A DNA stretch of 64,000 bases, from NCBI GenBank assembly GCA_964355075.1, contig CAYHCF010000012.1:31639-95638 (forward strand), in the 5' to 3' direction. Positions within the stretch are counted from its first letter, which is position 1; the number at the start of each line of letters is the position of its first letter. Source of the DNA: B1 sp964355075. GTDB taxonomy: Bacteria; Bacteroidota; Bacteroidia; UKL13-3. The notes beneath the pieces are model-generated. The model had not been told where the DNA came from. It saw nothing but the letters and a program-made list of their open reading frames with translations, and ran no database searches. Positions 45,827 to 54,732 of the stretch are shown here, piece by piece. The position numbers were made by a program, and so were the translations under genes.

Positions 45827-46054
45827 CTATTTATCAACTTTAGTTAAGTGATGAGGTGTGTGAATAAATTTTTTATTGACTCCCTTATATGCCGGTATAA
45901 AAACAGCAAATCGATTATATTTCAAAATTGGCCTTTGTACAACTTTAGCATTAAATAATCCCGCGATGGAAAAGAAAAGAATATAAACAACATTAATTGC
46001 CAGAATAACAAAAACAATCTCATAAATAAGACAGGCAATTAATTCCATAATCAA
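45827..46054 (-). pseudogene. Collapsed glycosyltransferase (internal deletion remnant)
   Basis: A 75-residue frame whose first 58 residues match the start of the adjacent family 2 glycosyltransferase in type (hydrophobic helix, then NRFAVFIPAYKG) and whose last residues, NKKFIHTPHHLTK, match its C-terminus. The roughly 330-residue catalytic middle is missing, so it cannot be catalytically active. It looks like an in-frame internal deletion of a tandem paralogue. It remains in frame with a start and stop, so a small membrane peptide could still be made. Confidence 0.7.
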
Positions 46055-46058
46055 TCAG

Positions 46059-46973
46059 TTATTTAATGATCAGACCTGAATTGTGGTAAATGTTATAATG
46101 GAACAAATTCCATAATGCACCGCTGATGAAACTGTGCAGCAATTTAAATTCTTTTTTTACCAAATACTTAACAATTCCTTTTGGGAAAGATAATAAATAA
46201 AAAAACAGAACTGCTCCAGCTTTTTGAAATCCAGATGTGTTTCTTCGTGTGAATATCAACCTGTTACGTGTTAAATAATAGGTTTTCATCGGACTCTCCT
46301 TCCCAACCGACATAGATTCTTTGTGATAAACCTTTGATAACCCACAATACCATATTTCGAAACCAGCTCGTTTTACACGTTCGCAAAAGTCAGTTTCCTC
46401 ATAGTATAAAAAATACAAATCTGCCATTAACCCAATATTTTCAATAACAGCTCTGCTAATCATCATTGCGGCGCCATGGGCTAATTCAGTTTTATATTCT
46501 GCATCAAATTTTGACGAATCCCTTTCATGATGACCAATTGCAAAACCTCTTCCGGTGTACATATTTATTCCTGTACTTCCGGCATACTGTAGCAAATCGG
46601 GTTGATTAAAATAAACTAATTTTGAAGACGCTAAACCAATATGCGAATTCGATTCCATTAAGGCTACAACTGGTTCAAGAAAATGGGCATCAAGTTCCGT
46701 ATCGTTATTTATCAAAAAAAAGTATTTCCCTTTTGCCTCTCTGATGGCAAGATTGTTTCCCCCGGCAAACCCCAGGTTTTCTTTGCTTTCAATTAAATTG
46801 ATATAGGGGAAATCACTTTTTAGTGAGCCGATACCCTGAGGAGAGGCATTGTCAACAACAAAAATTTCAATATTGGGATACGTAATTTTTTGTAAGGATT
46901 TTAAAAATGCCTCTGTATGGATAAGACCATTATAATTTACGGTGATAATACTTACTAGTGGGAAATCAGGCAT
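46059..46973 (-). CDS. Family 2 glycosyltransferase, rhamnosyl-like
   Basis: Protein of 304 residues from MPDFPLVSIITVNYNGL; a longer frame from 47018 overlaps the next gene and is outside the family. Motifs: IFVVDNASPQG, LGFAGGNNLAIREA, FLINNDTELD (DXD), and YEETDFCERVKRAGFEIWY. This resembles dTDP-rhamnosyltransferase-like GT2 enzymes. The ATG at 46973 overlaps the stop of the polymerase gene by 8 bases, so the two are probably translationally coupled. Confidence 0.87.
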   Translation of the reverse strand: MPDFPLVSIITVNYNGLIHTEAFLKSLQKITYPNIEIFVVDNASPQGIGSLKSDFPYINLIESKENLGFAGGNNLAIREAKGKYFFLINNDTELDAHFLEPVVALMESNSHIGLASSKLVYFNQPDLLQYAGSTGINMYTGRGFAIGHHERDSSKFDAEYKTELAHGAAMMISRAVIENIGLMADLYFLYYEETDFCERVKRAGFEIWYCGLSKVYHKESMSVGKESPMKTYYLTRNRLIFTRRNTSGFQKAGAVLFFYLLSFPKGIVKYLVKKEFKLLHSFISGALWNLFHYNIYHNSGLIIK

Positions 46974-48420
46974 TGGATATAGCATTTGACGGCAAAGCCT
47001 CATCATATGTTTCTGCATTGGTAAGCATAGTCATTGAGATATACATTAATGCTCCAAGTGGTGCTTGTCCAAATACCGGATTACCAAAACTTGCCGTTAT
47101 AATTCCGAGCAATCCTCCATATAAAGCAATCATTTTTTGCCGGGTATCGGGGTTTTTTAATAATCTTATTTTTACCAATCCATATACAATGGCAATTGCC
47201 AGAGAAAATGCGTAAATAATTAACCCAACCAAACCATTTTCCACCCAGATTTTTACAAACCAACTATCTGTGGGTAAATTGGATAAATCACTACCGGGAT
47301 AAAAACGGGTAGCCCAACTGTCGGTGGTTCCAATTCCCGAACCAAAAGGTCTGTTTTCCAGGTATTTGTGTAATTTCTCCTGATTGGACAAACGTACCAG
47401 CAGGGAGGCTTCTTTCGGATCAAGTGCAGTTCGGATTCTAAAAATCTGATAACTTGTATTTCCTATAAAGGTGAATTTTAAAAAAATAAAAACAAATAAC
47501 AGTAAGGTAATTCCGGGAATTAATAAACGGTAATTCCTGACCATAAGCAAATAAGTAATACCTCCAAAAAAGATAACAAAAATGGGTCCGCGACTTCCGG
47601 AAGCTCCCATTCCAATCAGGCATACAACAAAAACCACAAAATACCAAAAACGTGTGCTCCCTTTATAAGGACCGATACCTAAAATCAGCGCCAGAAAAGC
47701 AATATAGGCCATGGTTACACCAAACTGGCCTGCATCCGAGAAAAAGGAAAATGCTCTTAACACCCCAAATAATACATGGGTTGTTTTTCCTCCGGCTTCT
47801 AACCAACCATCTTCAAATGGATCGGTACCTATATTTATTTGCTTCCATCCCCAAAAAGCAGAAATTACACCCCATATTAGGATGATTCTAATAAACCGGT
47901 CTAAATGTTCTTTCTTGTCAAATAACAATAAAGTTAACGGTATGGTTTGAATCGCATAAAATGAAATTCCACGAACGGCATAAATCCAGGCTGTAATACT
48001 TGTGGCTTCCGGGTTAATCAACTCAAGCAATGTATAAATAAACCACAAGGCTGATGCAAACAAAAATCCATTATTTAGCTTCCTGATATTATGGGAGTTT
48101 AAGCGAAATATCATGGATAAAGTGGTAAGGAAAAGAACCGCATCAATGGATAATCCAAGGGGTATTCCTAAAATATATCTATTTAAACCAATAAAGAAAA
48201 AGGAATAGTGAATATAGAACATCAACCCGTAATAAGGGTTGGAAATAATTAACGCAATCAAACCTACCAAAACCGGTAAAAATACAACCAGACTTCCGAC
48301 CCCTAAATCACCCTCAACCGCCAAAACCCCGGCCATGGATACTCCTGTCATTACCAATAATCCGGCAATGATAAAATTATTTGACTGACTATTTACAGCT
48401 GTTGAATTTGGCCTACCCAT
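46966..48420 (-). CDS. O-antigen ligase/polymerase-like membrane protein
   Basis: Protein of 484 residues with about 10-12 transmembrane segments and a large periplasmic loop (about 320-390, KEASLLVRLSNQEKLHKYLENRPFGSGIG...), the shape of the WaaL/Wzy family. In a locus with a flippase and co-polymerase it is best read as the polysaccharide polymerase (Wzy-like), although ligase function cannot be excluded. Its start follows the flippase stop by 1 base. Confidence 0.8.
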   Translation of the reverse strand: MGRPNSTAVNSQSNNFIIAGLLVMTGVSMAGVLAVEGDLGVGSLVVFLPVLVGLIALIISNPYYGLMFYIHYSFFFIGLNRYILGIPLGLSIDAVLFLTTLSMIFRLNSHNIRKLNNGFLFASALWFIYTLLELINPEATSITAWIYAVRGISFYAIQTIPLTLLLFDKKEHLDRFIRIILIWGVISAFWGWKQINIGTDPFEDGWLEAGGKTTHVLFGVLRAFSFFSDAGQFGVTMAYIAFLALILGIGPYKGSTRFWYFVVFVVCLIGMGASGSRGPIFVIFFGGITYLLMVRNYRLLIPGITLLLFVFIFLKFTFIGNTSYQIFRIRTALDPKEASLLVRLSNQEKLHKYLENRPFGSGIGTTDSWATRFYPGSDLSNLPTDSWFVKIWVENGLVGLIIYAFSLAIAIVYGLVKIRLLKNPDTRQKMIALYGGLLGIITASFGNPVFGQAPLGALMYISMTMLTNAETYDEALPSNAISNA

Positions 48421-48421
48421 C

Positions 48422-49747
48422 CTATTTATTAAATACCAATTTTACCGTTAATACAAATTCATACCATCCTGATATAATAACATTTTTGAAACTTACCCCT
48501 AAGTGTTTTTTTAACTGACTATAACCAAACAGCATCCCGGCAATAAAGGTTACTGTAGAGACAAAGGCAACCGATTCCAGATTTCCGAAAATTAGAATTC
48601 CCAGATAATCGCCTACCACATTTACTGCCAGTTGAATCATAACCTTATAAAAATTCAAATTTGGTTTATTGATCGTATCCAACAAAACACCGCTAAATTT
48701 ATCTAATGGAAGAATCGCCATATAACTCGCAAATATCCGTAACAGAATAACCGATTCTGAATAACCTTTACCCCCAATGATCCAAACCACATAATCGGCA
48801 AAAATAAAGCTGCCAAGTGAAATGGGTAAAAGCATAAAAAAAACCAAACCGGCTTTTCTTTCAAATTCCACCCTCAACTTTTCCCGTTCATTATCTGAAT
48901 ATAACTTGGCAAACCTAGGCAAGGCCGTAATAGCAAAGCTTCTTAAAGGCATCTCAATTATTTCAATGATCCGGGTTGGAACATTGTAAAGAGCGACACC
49001 TGTTGAACCTAACATAAGACTGCTAATGATAAAGGTATCTGAACTTCTTAACAGGTTAGAACCTATAAGCGTACCCATGCTGTACTTACCAAAGTGAAAG
49101 ATATCTATTACATATTTTTTTGTGTATTTAAACAAATGCTGCAATCCGCTCCAACCTGCTACCAGACATAATATGCTTGCAATCAAATGTGATAAGGCAT
49201 AGCCTGTCAATACTTCATATATACTTGGATTCTTTTGAATCACTATCCATATAAATGCTATAAAAACGAGCTGATTAATAATACGGATGGTACTCATAGA
49301 GACAATCTGCAGTTTTGCATTCAGGTACCAGGTAGCATAATTATTCGGTGTAGTAAATAATGCTATTACAATTAACCATTTGAAAAAAAACAGATATTCT
49401 TCAAACAAATGAAAAGCTCCAAAAATGAAATAAAGAACTCCTATTACCACAACATACAGGAAAGTCAGAATCAGTGTCATCATAACGGATGATCCAATTA
49501 CCAATTCTTCTTCTTTGATGGATTTTGCCTGAGCCAAATTTCTAACCAGGGCATTCATGACCATCCCGATGCGTAACGTTTCAAATATTCCGTAAATAGC
49601 TAAGAATACAATCCAGGCACTAAATACATTCTTAGGAAGGAATCTGGCAAGCAGAGCAAATGTTAAAACCCCCAGTAAAGCGCCTAAACCATTACCAACT
49701 AATGACGAAAAGCTCTTACTTTTAAAAATTTTTTGAATGCCACGCAT
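48422..49747 (-). CDS. Polysaccharide flippase (Wzx-like)
   Basis: Membrane transporter of 441 residues with about 12-14 hydrophobic segments spread over its length, of the polysaccharide-biosynthesis/MVF superfamily. Near the start LVGNGLGALLGVLTFALLAR and later TGVALYNVPTRIIEIIEMPLRS are typical. It would move undecaprenyl-linked repeat units across the inner membrane. 16 bases separate it from the co-polymerase gene. Confidence 0.85.
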   Translation of the reverse strand: MRGIQKIFKSKSFSSLVGNGLGALLGVLTFALLARFLPKNVFSAWIVFLAIYGIFETLRIGMVMNALVRNLAQAKSIKEEELVIGSSVMMTLILTFLYVVVIGVLYFIFGAFHLFEEYLFFFKWLIVIALFTTPNNYATWYLNAKLQIVSMSTIRIINQLVFIAFIWIVIQKNPSIYEVLTGYALSHLIASILCLVAGWSGLQHLFKYTKKYVIDIFHFGKYSMGTLIGSNLLRSSDTFIISSLMLGSTGVALYNVPTRIIEIIEMPLRSFAITALPRFAKLYSDNEREKLRVEFERKAGLVFFMLLPISLGSFIFADYVVWIIGGKGYSESVILLRIFASYMAILPLDKFSGVLLDTINKPNLNFYKVMIQLAVNVVGDYLGILIFGNLESVAFVSTVTFIAGMLFGYSQLKKHLGVSFKNVIISGWYEFVLTVKLVFNK

Positions 49748-49763
49748 TTAATTTCAAACCCCA

Positions 49764-51965
49764 TTAACCTGTTTCTTCAACACCCTGTAACAAAGCAGTA
49801 CGGGATTTGGTTCTTCTATGTCTCGGAAATGCGCCCACCATGTTTTCAAGGTTCTCTGGTTCCACATGATTTAACCAAACCATTATCTTACTTTCTTCAG
49901 TTGATGCTTTCCTGAATAATTTCAAAATATTATCGTCCGCAACTGTCCAGCTTCTTCTGGCATCCAGTACCAATAAAGTTAACCTGGAGCTCTTTATTAG
50001 TTGATTTGGAATTGCATTCACACTGATAGCCGGAATCTCTACAATTATAAAATTATATGCATTTTTATTGACTCTGGAAAACTCAGGCAACAAATTTTCT
50101 TCCGTTTTAGCTGTAAAGAATTTGCTGGTAATGTCGTAACGCAGAATTCTGAATTTTCGATCTTCGGTCTCTGCATCATCTATCGAATCATCATTTGAAA
50201 TAAACAAGACCGAATAATCCAGACTGTATAACTTTTCAGCCAATTTCTGAGCCGCATAGGTTTTACCTTCCATTTCCCTTGAACTGATTACAGTTATCAG
50301 GTAATTAGATCCTGTTTCCGGATTATTCTCTAACTCAATTTTTAAATTTGATACCGCGTAATCCAATAAAGTATTCTCGATCCTGCCAATATTTAGAGAA
50401 TTTCCAATCACCAGGCGGTTTGGCAATGCACTAAATGTTCTCAATCCGGTGAACTCTTCTGCTCTTGTTGTATTTTTAATTGAACTATCCAGCAGTTCTA
50501 CCGCGATAAAATAAACCAAAAGAAAAAAGAATGCGGCAACAAATGATAGAATGATTAACAACCAACGACGGGAAGGAAGCTCCTTAGTAGGGAAAACAGG
50601 ATTATCCATCACCTGAAGGTTATTTGACATCTCAATATTCTGCTGACGCAATTTGGCCAGATGTAATCCATGTAAAATTTCAAGATATTGCTTTTCAAAA
50701 ACACCGATTTCACGTTCTAACCTACTCACCTGCATATTCAAAGGAGAAAATTCATCATATTTGCGATCAAACACTTTTCTACGATCAATATATACCTGCA
50801 ATCTGGCATCAGAAGCATCCTGTCCTAAAATTTCTTTTAACCATTGATCCAATACCGTTGCCTGCGGAACGGATTCAATGGTATTATTCAAACTATAATA
50901 TTGCAATACCCAAATTCTGATTTCCTGTTTAAGTTTGTCAACTTTTGTAGCCAACTGAGCTACCTTTTCGGGAGGATTGGTGTAAATTTTTGATCGCTCA
51001 TATTCCTGGTTGGCCACTCCAAGTTCTTTTCGCAATCTGTTTAATTCATTGTTATTCCTAAGTAATATTTCTCTGCTCTCCAGTTGATCCTCAAGTCTGG
51101 CAACAGCACGCTTATGTGCTTCATAGGACATTAATTCCTTATAGTATTCCGTTTCATTGGTTTCATTTTCAATGGCAAGTGCTTTAGCCTGTTCATAGTA
51201 GTTGATAATCTTATTGCGAATACCAAAATCTTTTAATTTGTTTTCAGAATTATTCAATTCAGCGGCGGCATCCTTCAACCGGGCTTCAAACCACCGCACA
51301 ACATTTACAGTTTCGGCTCCCTTTAATGACTTGTATTTAAATATAAAACCCTCGGTAATAAATTTTAAGGTATTTAAACACACCCCGGGATCATCTGATT
51401 TAAAAGAGAGTTCAACAAAATCGGAGGTAGATTTCCGCGATGCAGTAAGGTTCTTAAAAATTTGAGCCAAACTATAGTGGCCTTTTGGATCAGATAATAA
51501 TTTAATGACTATATTATCGGTAGATGAATTTTTGTATTTTGTAATTTTATCAACTGTAGCAACAAAATTTCCGGGAACAACCATTAATGCCCTTTCATCT
51601 GTTATCGTATTTTTTAACTCTGCAAAACTCTTTTCGCTTAATATCAAAGGATCAGGCATTTCAAGTAACAGATGCTGGGCCAACAGTTTTATGGCAACAT
51701 CTTCGAGCGTCTGGCGTGCTGTAATGGTGGCTAACAAATTATCAAACGCATTATTTATGGTGAAGTAGTCTGATCTGGCTGCACTTTCGTCGCCACTTGT
51801 AATCCCATAACCTGATGCAATACCTGTGTATACAGTGGTTCCAGCCTGATATTCTTTTGGCATTTTAGAAGTAAGAAAATATACCAAAACAGCAACCAAT
51901 AAAGGAAATATGATTAACCATTTCAGGTTCTTACTTAATACGCGTAAAAATTGTAAAAATGTCAT
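49764..51965 (-). CDS. Wzc/GumC-like chain-length co-polymerase
   Basis: Inner-membrane polysaccharide co-polymerase of 733 residues. Transmembrane helices near 15-35 and about 475-500 enclose a long coiled-coil periplasmic domain (about 200-460). A cytoplasmic P-loop-like domain follows with SSREMEGKT (K568), which departs from the usual PGEGKT consensus, weak Walker B-like LIVE equivalents (NFIIVEIPAI, LTLLVLDARRS) and no C-terminal tyrosine cluster. It therefore probably regulates chain length without being a normal tyrosine kinase. The next gene is a TolC-like protein. Confidence 0.83.
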   Translation of the reverse strand: MTFLQFLRVLSKNLKWLIIFPLLVAVLVYFLTSKMPKEYQAGTTVYTGIASGYGITSGDESAARSDYFTINNAFDNLLATITARQTLEDVAIKLLAQHLLLEMPDPLILSEKSFAELKNTITDERALMVVPGNFVATVDKITKYKNSSTDNIVIKLLSDPKGHYSLAQIFKNLTASRKSTSDFVELSFKSDDPGVCLNTLKFITEGFIFKYKSLKGAETVNVVRWFEARLKDAAAELNNSENKLKDFGIRNKIINYYEQAKALAIENETNETEYYKELMSYEAHKRAVARLEDQLESREILLRNNNELNRLRKELGVANQEYERSKIYTNPPEKVAQLATKVDKLKQEIRIWVLQYYSLNNTIESVPQATVLDQWLKEILGQDASDARLQVYIDRRKVFDRKYDEFSPLNMQVSRLEREIGVFEKQYLEILHGLHLAKLRQQNIEMSNNLQVMDNPVFPTKELPSRRWLLIILSFVAAFFFLLVYFIAVELLDSSIKNTTRAEEFTGLRTFSALPNRLVIGNSLNIGRIENTLLDYAVSNLKIELENNPETGSNYLITVISSREMEGKTYAAQKLAEKLYSLDYSVLFISNDDSIDDAETEDRKFRILRYDITSKFFTAKTEENLLPEFSRVNKNAYNFIIVEIPAISVNAIPNQLIKSSRLTLLVLDARRSWTVADDNILKLFRKASTEESKIMVWLNHVEPENLENMVGAFPRHRRTKSRTALLQGVEETG

Positions 51966-51976
51966 TGACTTACTAT

Positions 51977-52723
51977 TTATTTTTTGGGTCTGATCATTAT
52001 CGTTTCTAAAGGAACACCTATTAGTGCTTCTAATTGCAGCAATGAACCCAAATAGAACCTAAAAGATTCATCAAAGGCAGCCTGTGCATCGGCCATTACA
52101 TTTTTCTGTCTGGAATATTCAGACATATGAATCGTTCCTTCCCGGAATTCCTTTTCGGCAACCTGACAGGCCACAGTTTGGGTTAACAAATCCTCATTTC
52201 TACCTTTATATAATCTATTGTAACCGACGCAATCAGCGTAAAACTGACCTAACTTTCTTGTGAGTTCCATGGCCTCGGCATCTCTTTTATATTTTTGTAA
52301 AATCACTTTTTCCTTTACCTCATTAACCCTTCCCCTGTGTCCCATTACATCAAAAACAGAAAGCTGTAAATTAACCCCTGCCCGGTAACCCTCTCTAACC
52401 TGGGTAAGTTCGGTGGCTCCCAGACTGGTGTATGCAAAAAACGGAAGACTACCAAACGAATAATTGTAAAAGACACTTAAATTCTGCGCCCAAAGCCACC
52501 GGGTGTATCGCTCAGTCCACTGATAGGAACGCATACCGGCGGCTTCCTGTTTCAGAGTCGGATTCACTTTAATTGCAATTTTGCACAAAGAATCAAAAGA
52601 TGGCAGCAACATTTCTATATCCTTCAAAGGATCAAGCAGCGTGGTGTCTACCTGCGCCTTTATGGGTTTTATCAGCATCAATAAGCCGCAAAAAATCACT
52701 ACAATTTGCTTAAAGTTTTTCAT
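51977..52723 (-). CDS. Short TolC-like outer-membrane protein
   Basis: Exported protein of 248 residues. Start MKNFKQIVVIFCGLLMLIKPIKAQ is a signal peptide; a longer frame from 52876 lacks it. The mature part is helical/coiled (IKVNPTLKQEAAGMRSYQWTE; LGQFYADCVGYNRLYKGRNEDLLTQTV; FREGTIHMSEYSRQKNVMADAQAAFDES) and reads like TolC repeats, but at roughly half the usual 420-500 residues, so only one repeat seems present. It may help export through the outer membrane. First gene of the minus-strand run; 170 bases from the divergent glycosyltransferase. Confidence 0.75.
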   Translation of the reverse strand: MKNFKQIVVIFCGLLMLIKPIKAQVDTTLLDPLKDIEMLLPSFDSLCKIAIKVNPTLKQEAAGMRSYQWTERYTRWLWAQNLSVFYNYSFGSLPFFAYTSLGATELTQVREGYRAGVNLQLSVFDVMGHRGRVNEVKEKVILQKYKRDAEAMELTRKLGQFYADCVGYNRLYKGRNEDLLTQTVACQVAEKEFREGTIHMSEYSRQKNVMADAQAAFDESFRFYLGSLLQLEALIGVPLETIMIRPKK

Positions 52724-52893
52724 ACAGTTAAGAGAGTCGGATGCTTCTTCATTTCGATACTTCAAAGTAAAGACTCTTATTAATGTGAGATGGAGACAGT
52801 TATTAACTCCGGGCACGTCGCTGTCCATTTTTACGACATAGGTATATATTGGATAATTTATCTTTATTTTGAACACTGAACATGGAATGAAAA

Positions 52894-54093
52894 ATGAAAA
52901 ATCGCGACATTATAGTTACCGGGTTACAACCCTTTGATAGTGTTATTGGAAGCAATAGTATAAACATCGCTACCGAATTTTCGAAAAACAATAGGGTCTT
53001 GTATGTGAATTATGCATTTGACAGAGCTTCCCTGAAGAGAGAAAAACACCTGCCAAATGTGAAAAAGCGGATTGAAATGATGAAAGGTAAAAAAGAAAAT
53101 CTGATTAAAATTAATTCCAATCTATGGAACCTTTATCCCGATACCCTGCTTGAACCCATAAACTGGATCCCATTTACTTTTTTATTCAGGGTTTTAAACT
53201 TTATCAACAATAAGCGATTCGCCCGTCAGATAAAAATTGCCCTAAAAAAACTCGATTTCAAAGATTATATTTTGTTCACCGATAGCGATATGTTTCGGAG
53301 TTTCCATCTTAAAGAAATGCTTAAACCGGTATGTTCTGTTTATTATACCCGTGATAATATGATGAGCGTAAAATACTGGTTCAAACATGGCCATATAATG
53401 GAACCTTTAATGATAAAAAAAAGCGACCTGGTATGTGCCAATTCAACCTACCTTTCCGAAATTGCATCAAACTACAATCCCAATAGTTTTTACGTGGGTC
53501 AGGGATGTGATGTTTCTGCTTTTGATATGACAAAAATAAGATCCGTTCCGGCTGATATTTCCGGTATTAAAAAACCTGTTATCGGATATATAGGAGCCTT
53601 ATTTACACTCAGGCTGGATATTGAAATTATTTCAACCATTGCCCGTGAAAAACCGGATTGGCAAATTGTATTGATTGGACCCGAAGATGAAGGTTTTAAG
53701 AATTCAATTTTACACCAATTCCCTAATGTTCATTTTTTAGGTTTAAAAGACGGCTCTGTTTTGCCTCAATACCTAGCTTCATTTGACGTGGCCATCAACC
53801 CTCAGATCCTGAACGAGGTTACAATCGGAAATTATCCAAGAAAAATTGACGAATATCTTGCTATGGGTAAACCAACAGTTGCTACAGAAACAAAAGCAAT
53901 GAGTATATTTAGAGATCATACCTACCTTGCAAAAAATAAAGGCGAATATGTTCCTTTGATTGAAAAATCCCTGGCTGAAAATAATTCCGAAAAACAAAAT
54001 GAACGAATTAAATTCGCTAAATCACATACCTGGGTAAACAGTGTAAACGAAATCTATAAAGCTATACAAAAAGTTAAACCCGAATTAATCTAA
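52894..54093 (+). CDS. GT-B glycosyltransferase
   Basis: Protein of 399 residues. The N-terminus (VTGLQPFDSVIGSNSINIATEFSKNN) and the C-terminal half (VIGYIGALFTLRLDIEIISTIAREKPDWQIVLIGPEDEGF, PRKIDEYLAMGKPTVATETKAM) fit GT1/GT4-type transferases of exopolysaccharide loci. Divergent from the TolC-like gene and followed by an acetyltransferase 3 bases later. Donor and acceptor unknown. Confidence 0.83.
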   Translation: MKNRDIIVTGLQPFDSVIGSNSINIATEFSKNNRVLYVNYAFDRASLKREKHLPNVKKRIEMMKGKKENLIKINSNLWNLYPDTLLEPINWIPFTFLFRVLNFINNKRFARQIKIALKKLDFKDYILFTDSDMFRSFHLKEMLKPVCSVYYTRDNMMSVKYWFKHGHIMEPLMIKKSDLVCANSTYLSEIASNYNPNSFYVGQGCDVSAFDMTKIRSVPADISGIKKPVIGYIGALFTLRLDIEIISTIAREKPDWQIVLIGPEDEGFKNSILHQFPNVHFLGLKDGSVLPQYLASFDVAINPQILNEVTIGNYPRKIDEYLAMGKPTVATETKAMSIFRDHTYLAKNKGEYVPLIEKSLAENNSEKQNERIKFAKSHTWVNSVNEIYKAIQKVKPELI

Positions 54094-54096
54094 ATT

Positions 54097-54711
54097 ATGT
54101 CGCTTGTAAATACCATAAAATCCAATAAAAAACTAAAAAAATTAGTTCATTGGATGCTTATTCCAAGAGGACAGGCAAGGCCCCGCTTATGGGTATCCTG
54201 GTTTGTAAATCCATTTTTTCATAAAGTTGCTAAAGGCAGCACCATTCGTCGTAAAACACGCATGGATGTATTGCCATTTAACCAATTCGAATTGGGTTCA
54301 AATAGTACCATAGAAGATTTTTGCACCATCAATAACGGTGTGGGTAACGTAATTATCGGCCATGATACACGAATTGGTATTAGCAATGTGATTATTGGAC
54401 CGGTAACGGTAGGAAACCATGTCATACTCGCACAAAATATAGTGATGAGTGGCTTAAATCATGGCTATGAAGATGTCACTATTCCTATTCATAATCAAGC
54501 GGTAACTACCGCCCCGATTGTAATTGAAGATGAATGTTGGCTGGGCGCAAATGTAGTAGTTACAGCAGGTGTTACCATCGGCAAACACAGTGTAATTGCT
54601 GCCGGTGCTATTGTTACAAAAAATGTTCCACCTTTTAGCATTGCAGTGGGTAACCCTGCCCGGATCATCAAGCAATACGATTTTGAAAAAAAAGAATGGG
54701 TGCGGGTTTAG
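54097..54711 (+). CDS. Hexapeptide-repeat acetyltransferase
   Basis: Left-handed beta-helix acyltransferase of 204 residues. Hexapeptide turns such as GNVIIGHDTRIGISNVIIGPVTVG, LGANVVVTAGVTIGKHSVIAAGAIVTKNVPPFSIAVGNPARII are visible, and the catalytic His is probably in LNHGYE. Likely O-acetylates a sugar of the polysaccharide or a lipid-linked precursor; the acyl donor is presumably acetyl-CoA. Confidence 0.9.
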   Translation: MSLVNTIKSNKKLKKLVHWMLIPRGQARPRLWVSWFVNPFFHKVAKGSTIRRKTRMDVLPFNQFELGSNSTIEDFCTINNGVGNVIIGHDTRIGISNVIIGPVTVGNHVILAQNIVMSGLNHGYEDVTIPIHNQAVTTAPIVIEDECWLGANVVVTAGVTIGKHSVIAAGAIVTKNVPPFSIAVGNPARIIKQYDFEKKEWVRV

Positions 54712-54732
54712 CGGATATTCGGCAGATCAAAA

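Noticed and set aside
52724..52876. N-terminal extension of the TolC-like gene
   Set aside because: The extension puts 51 residues before a clear signal peptide; the ATG at 52723 is better.
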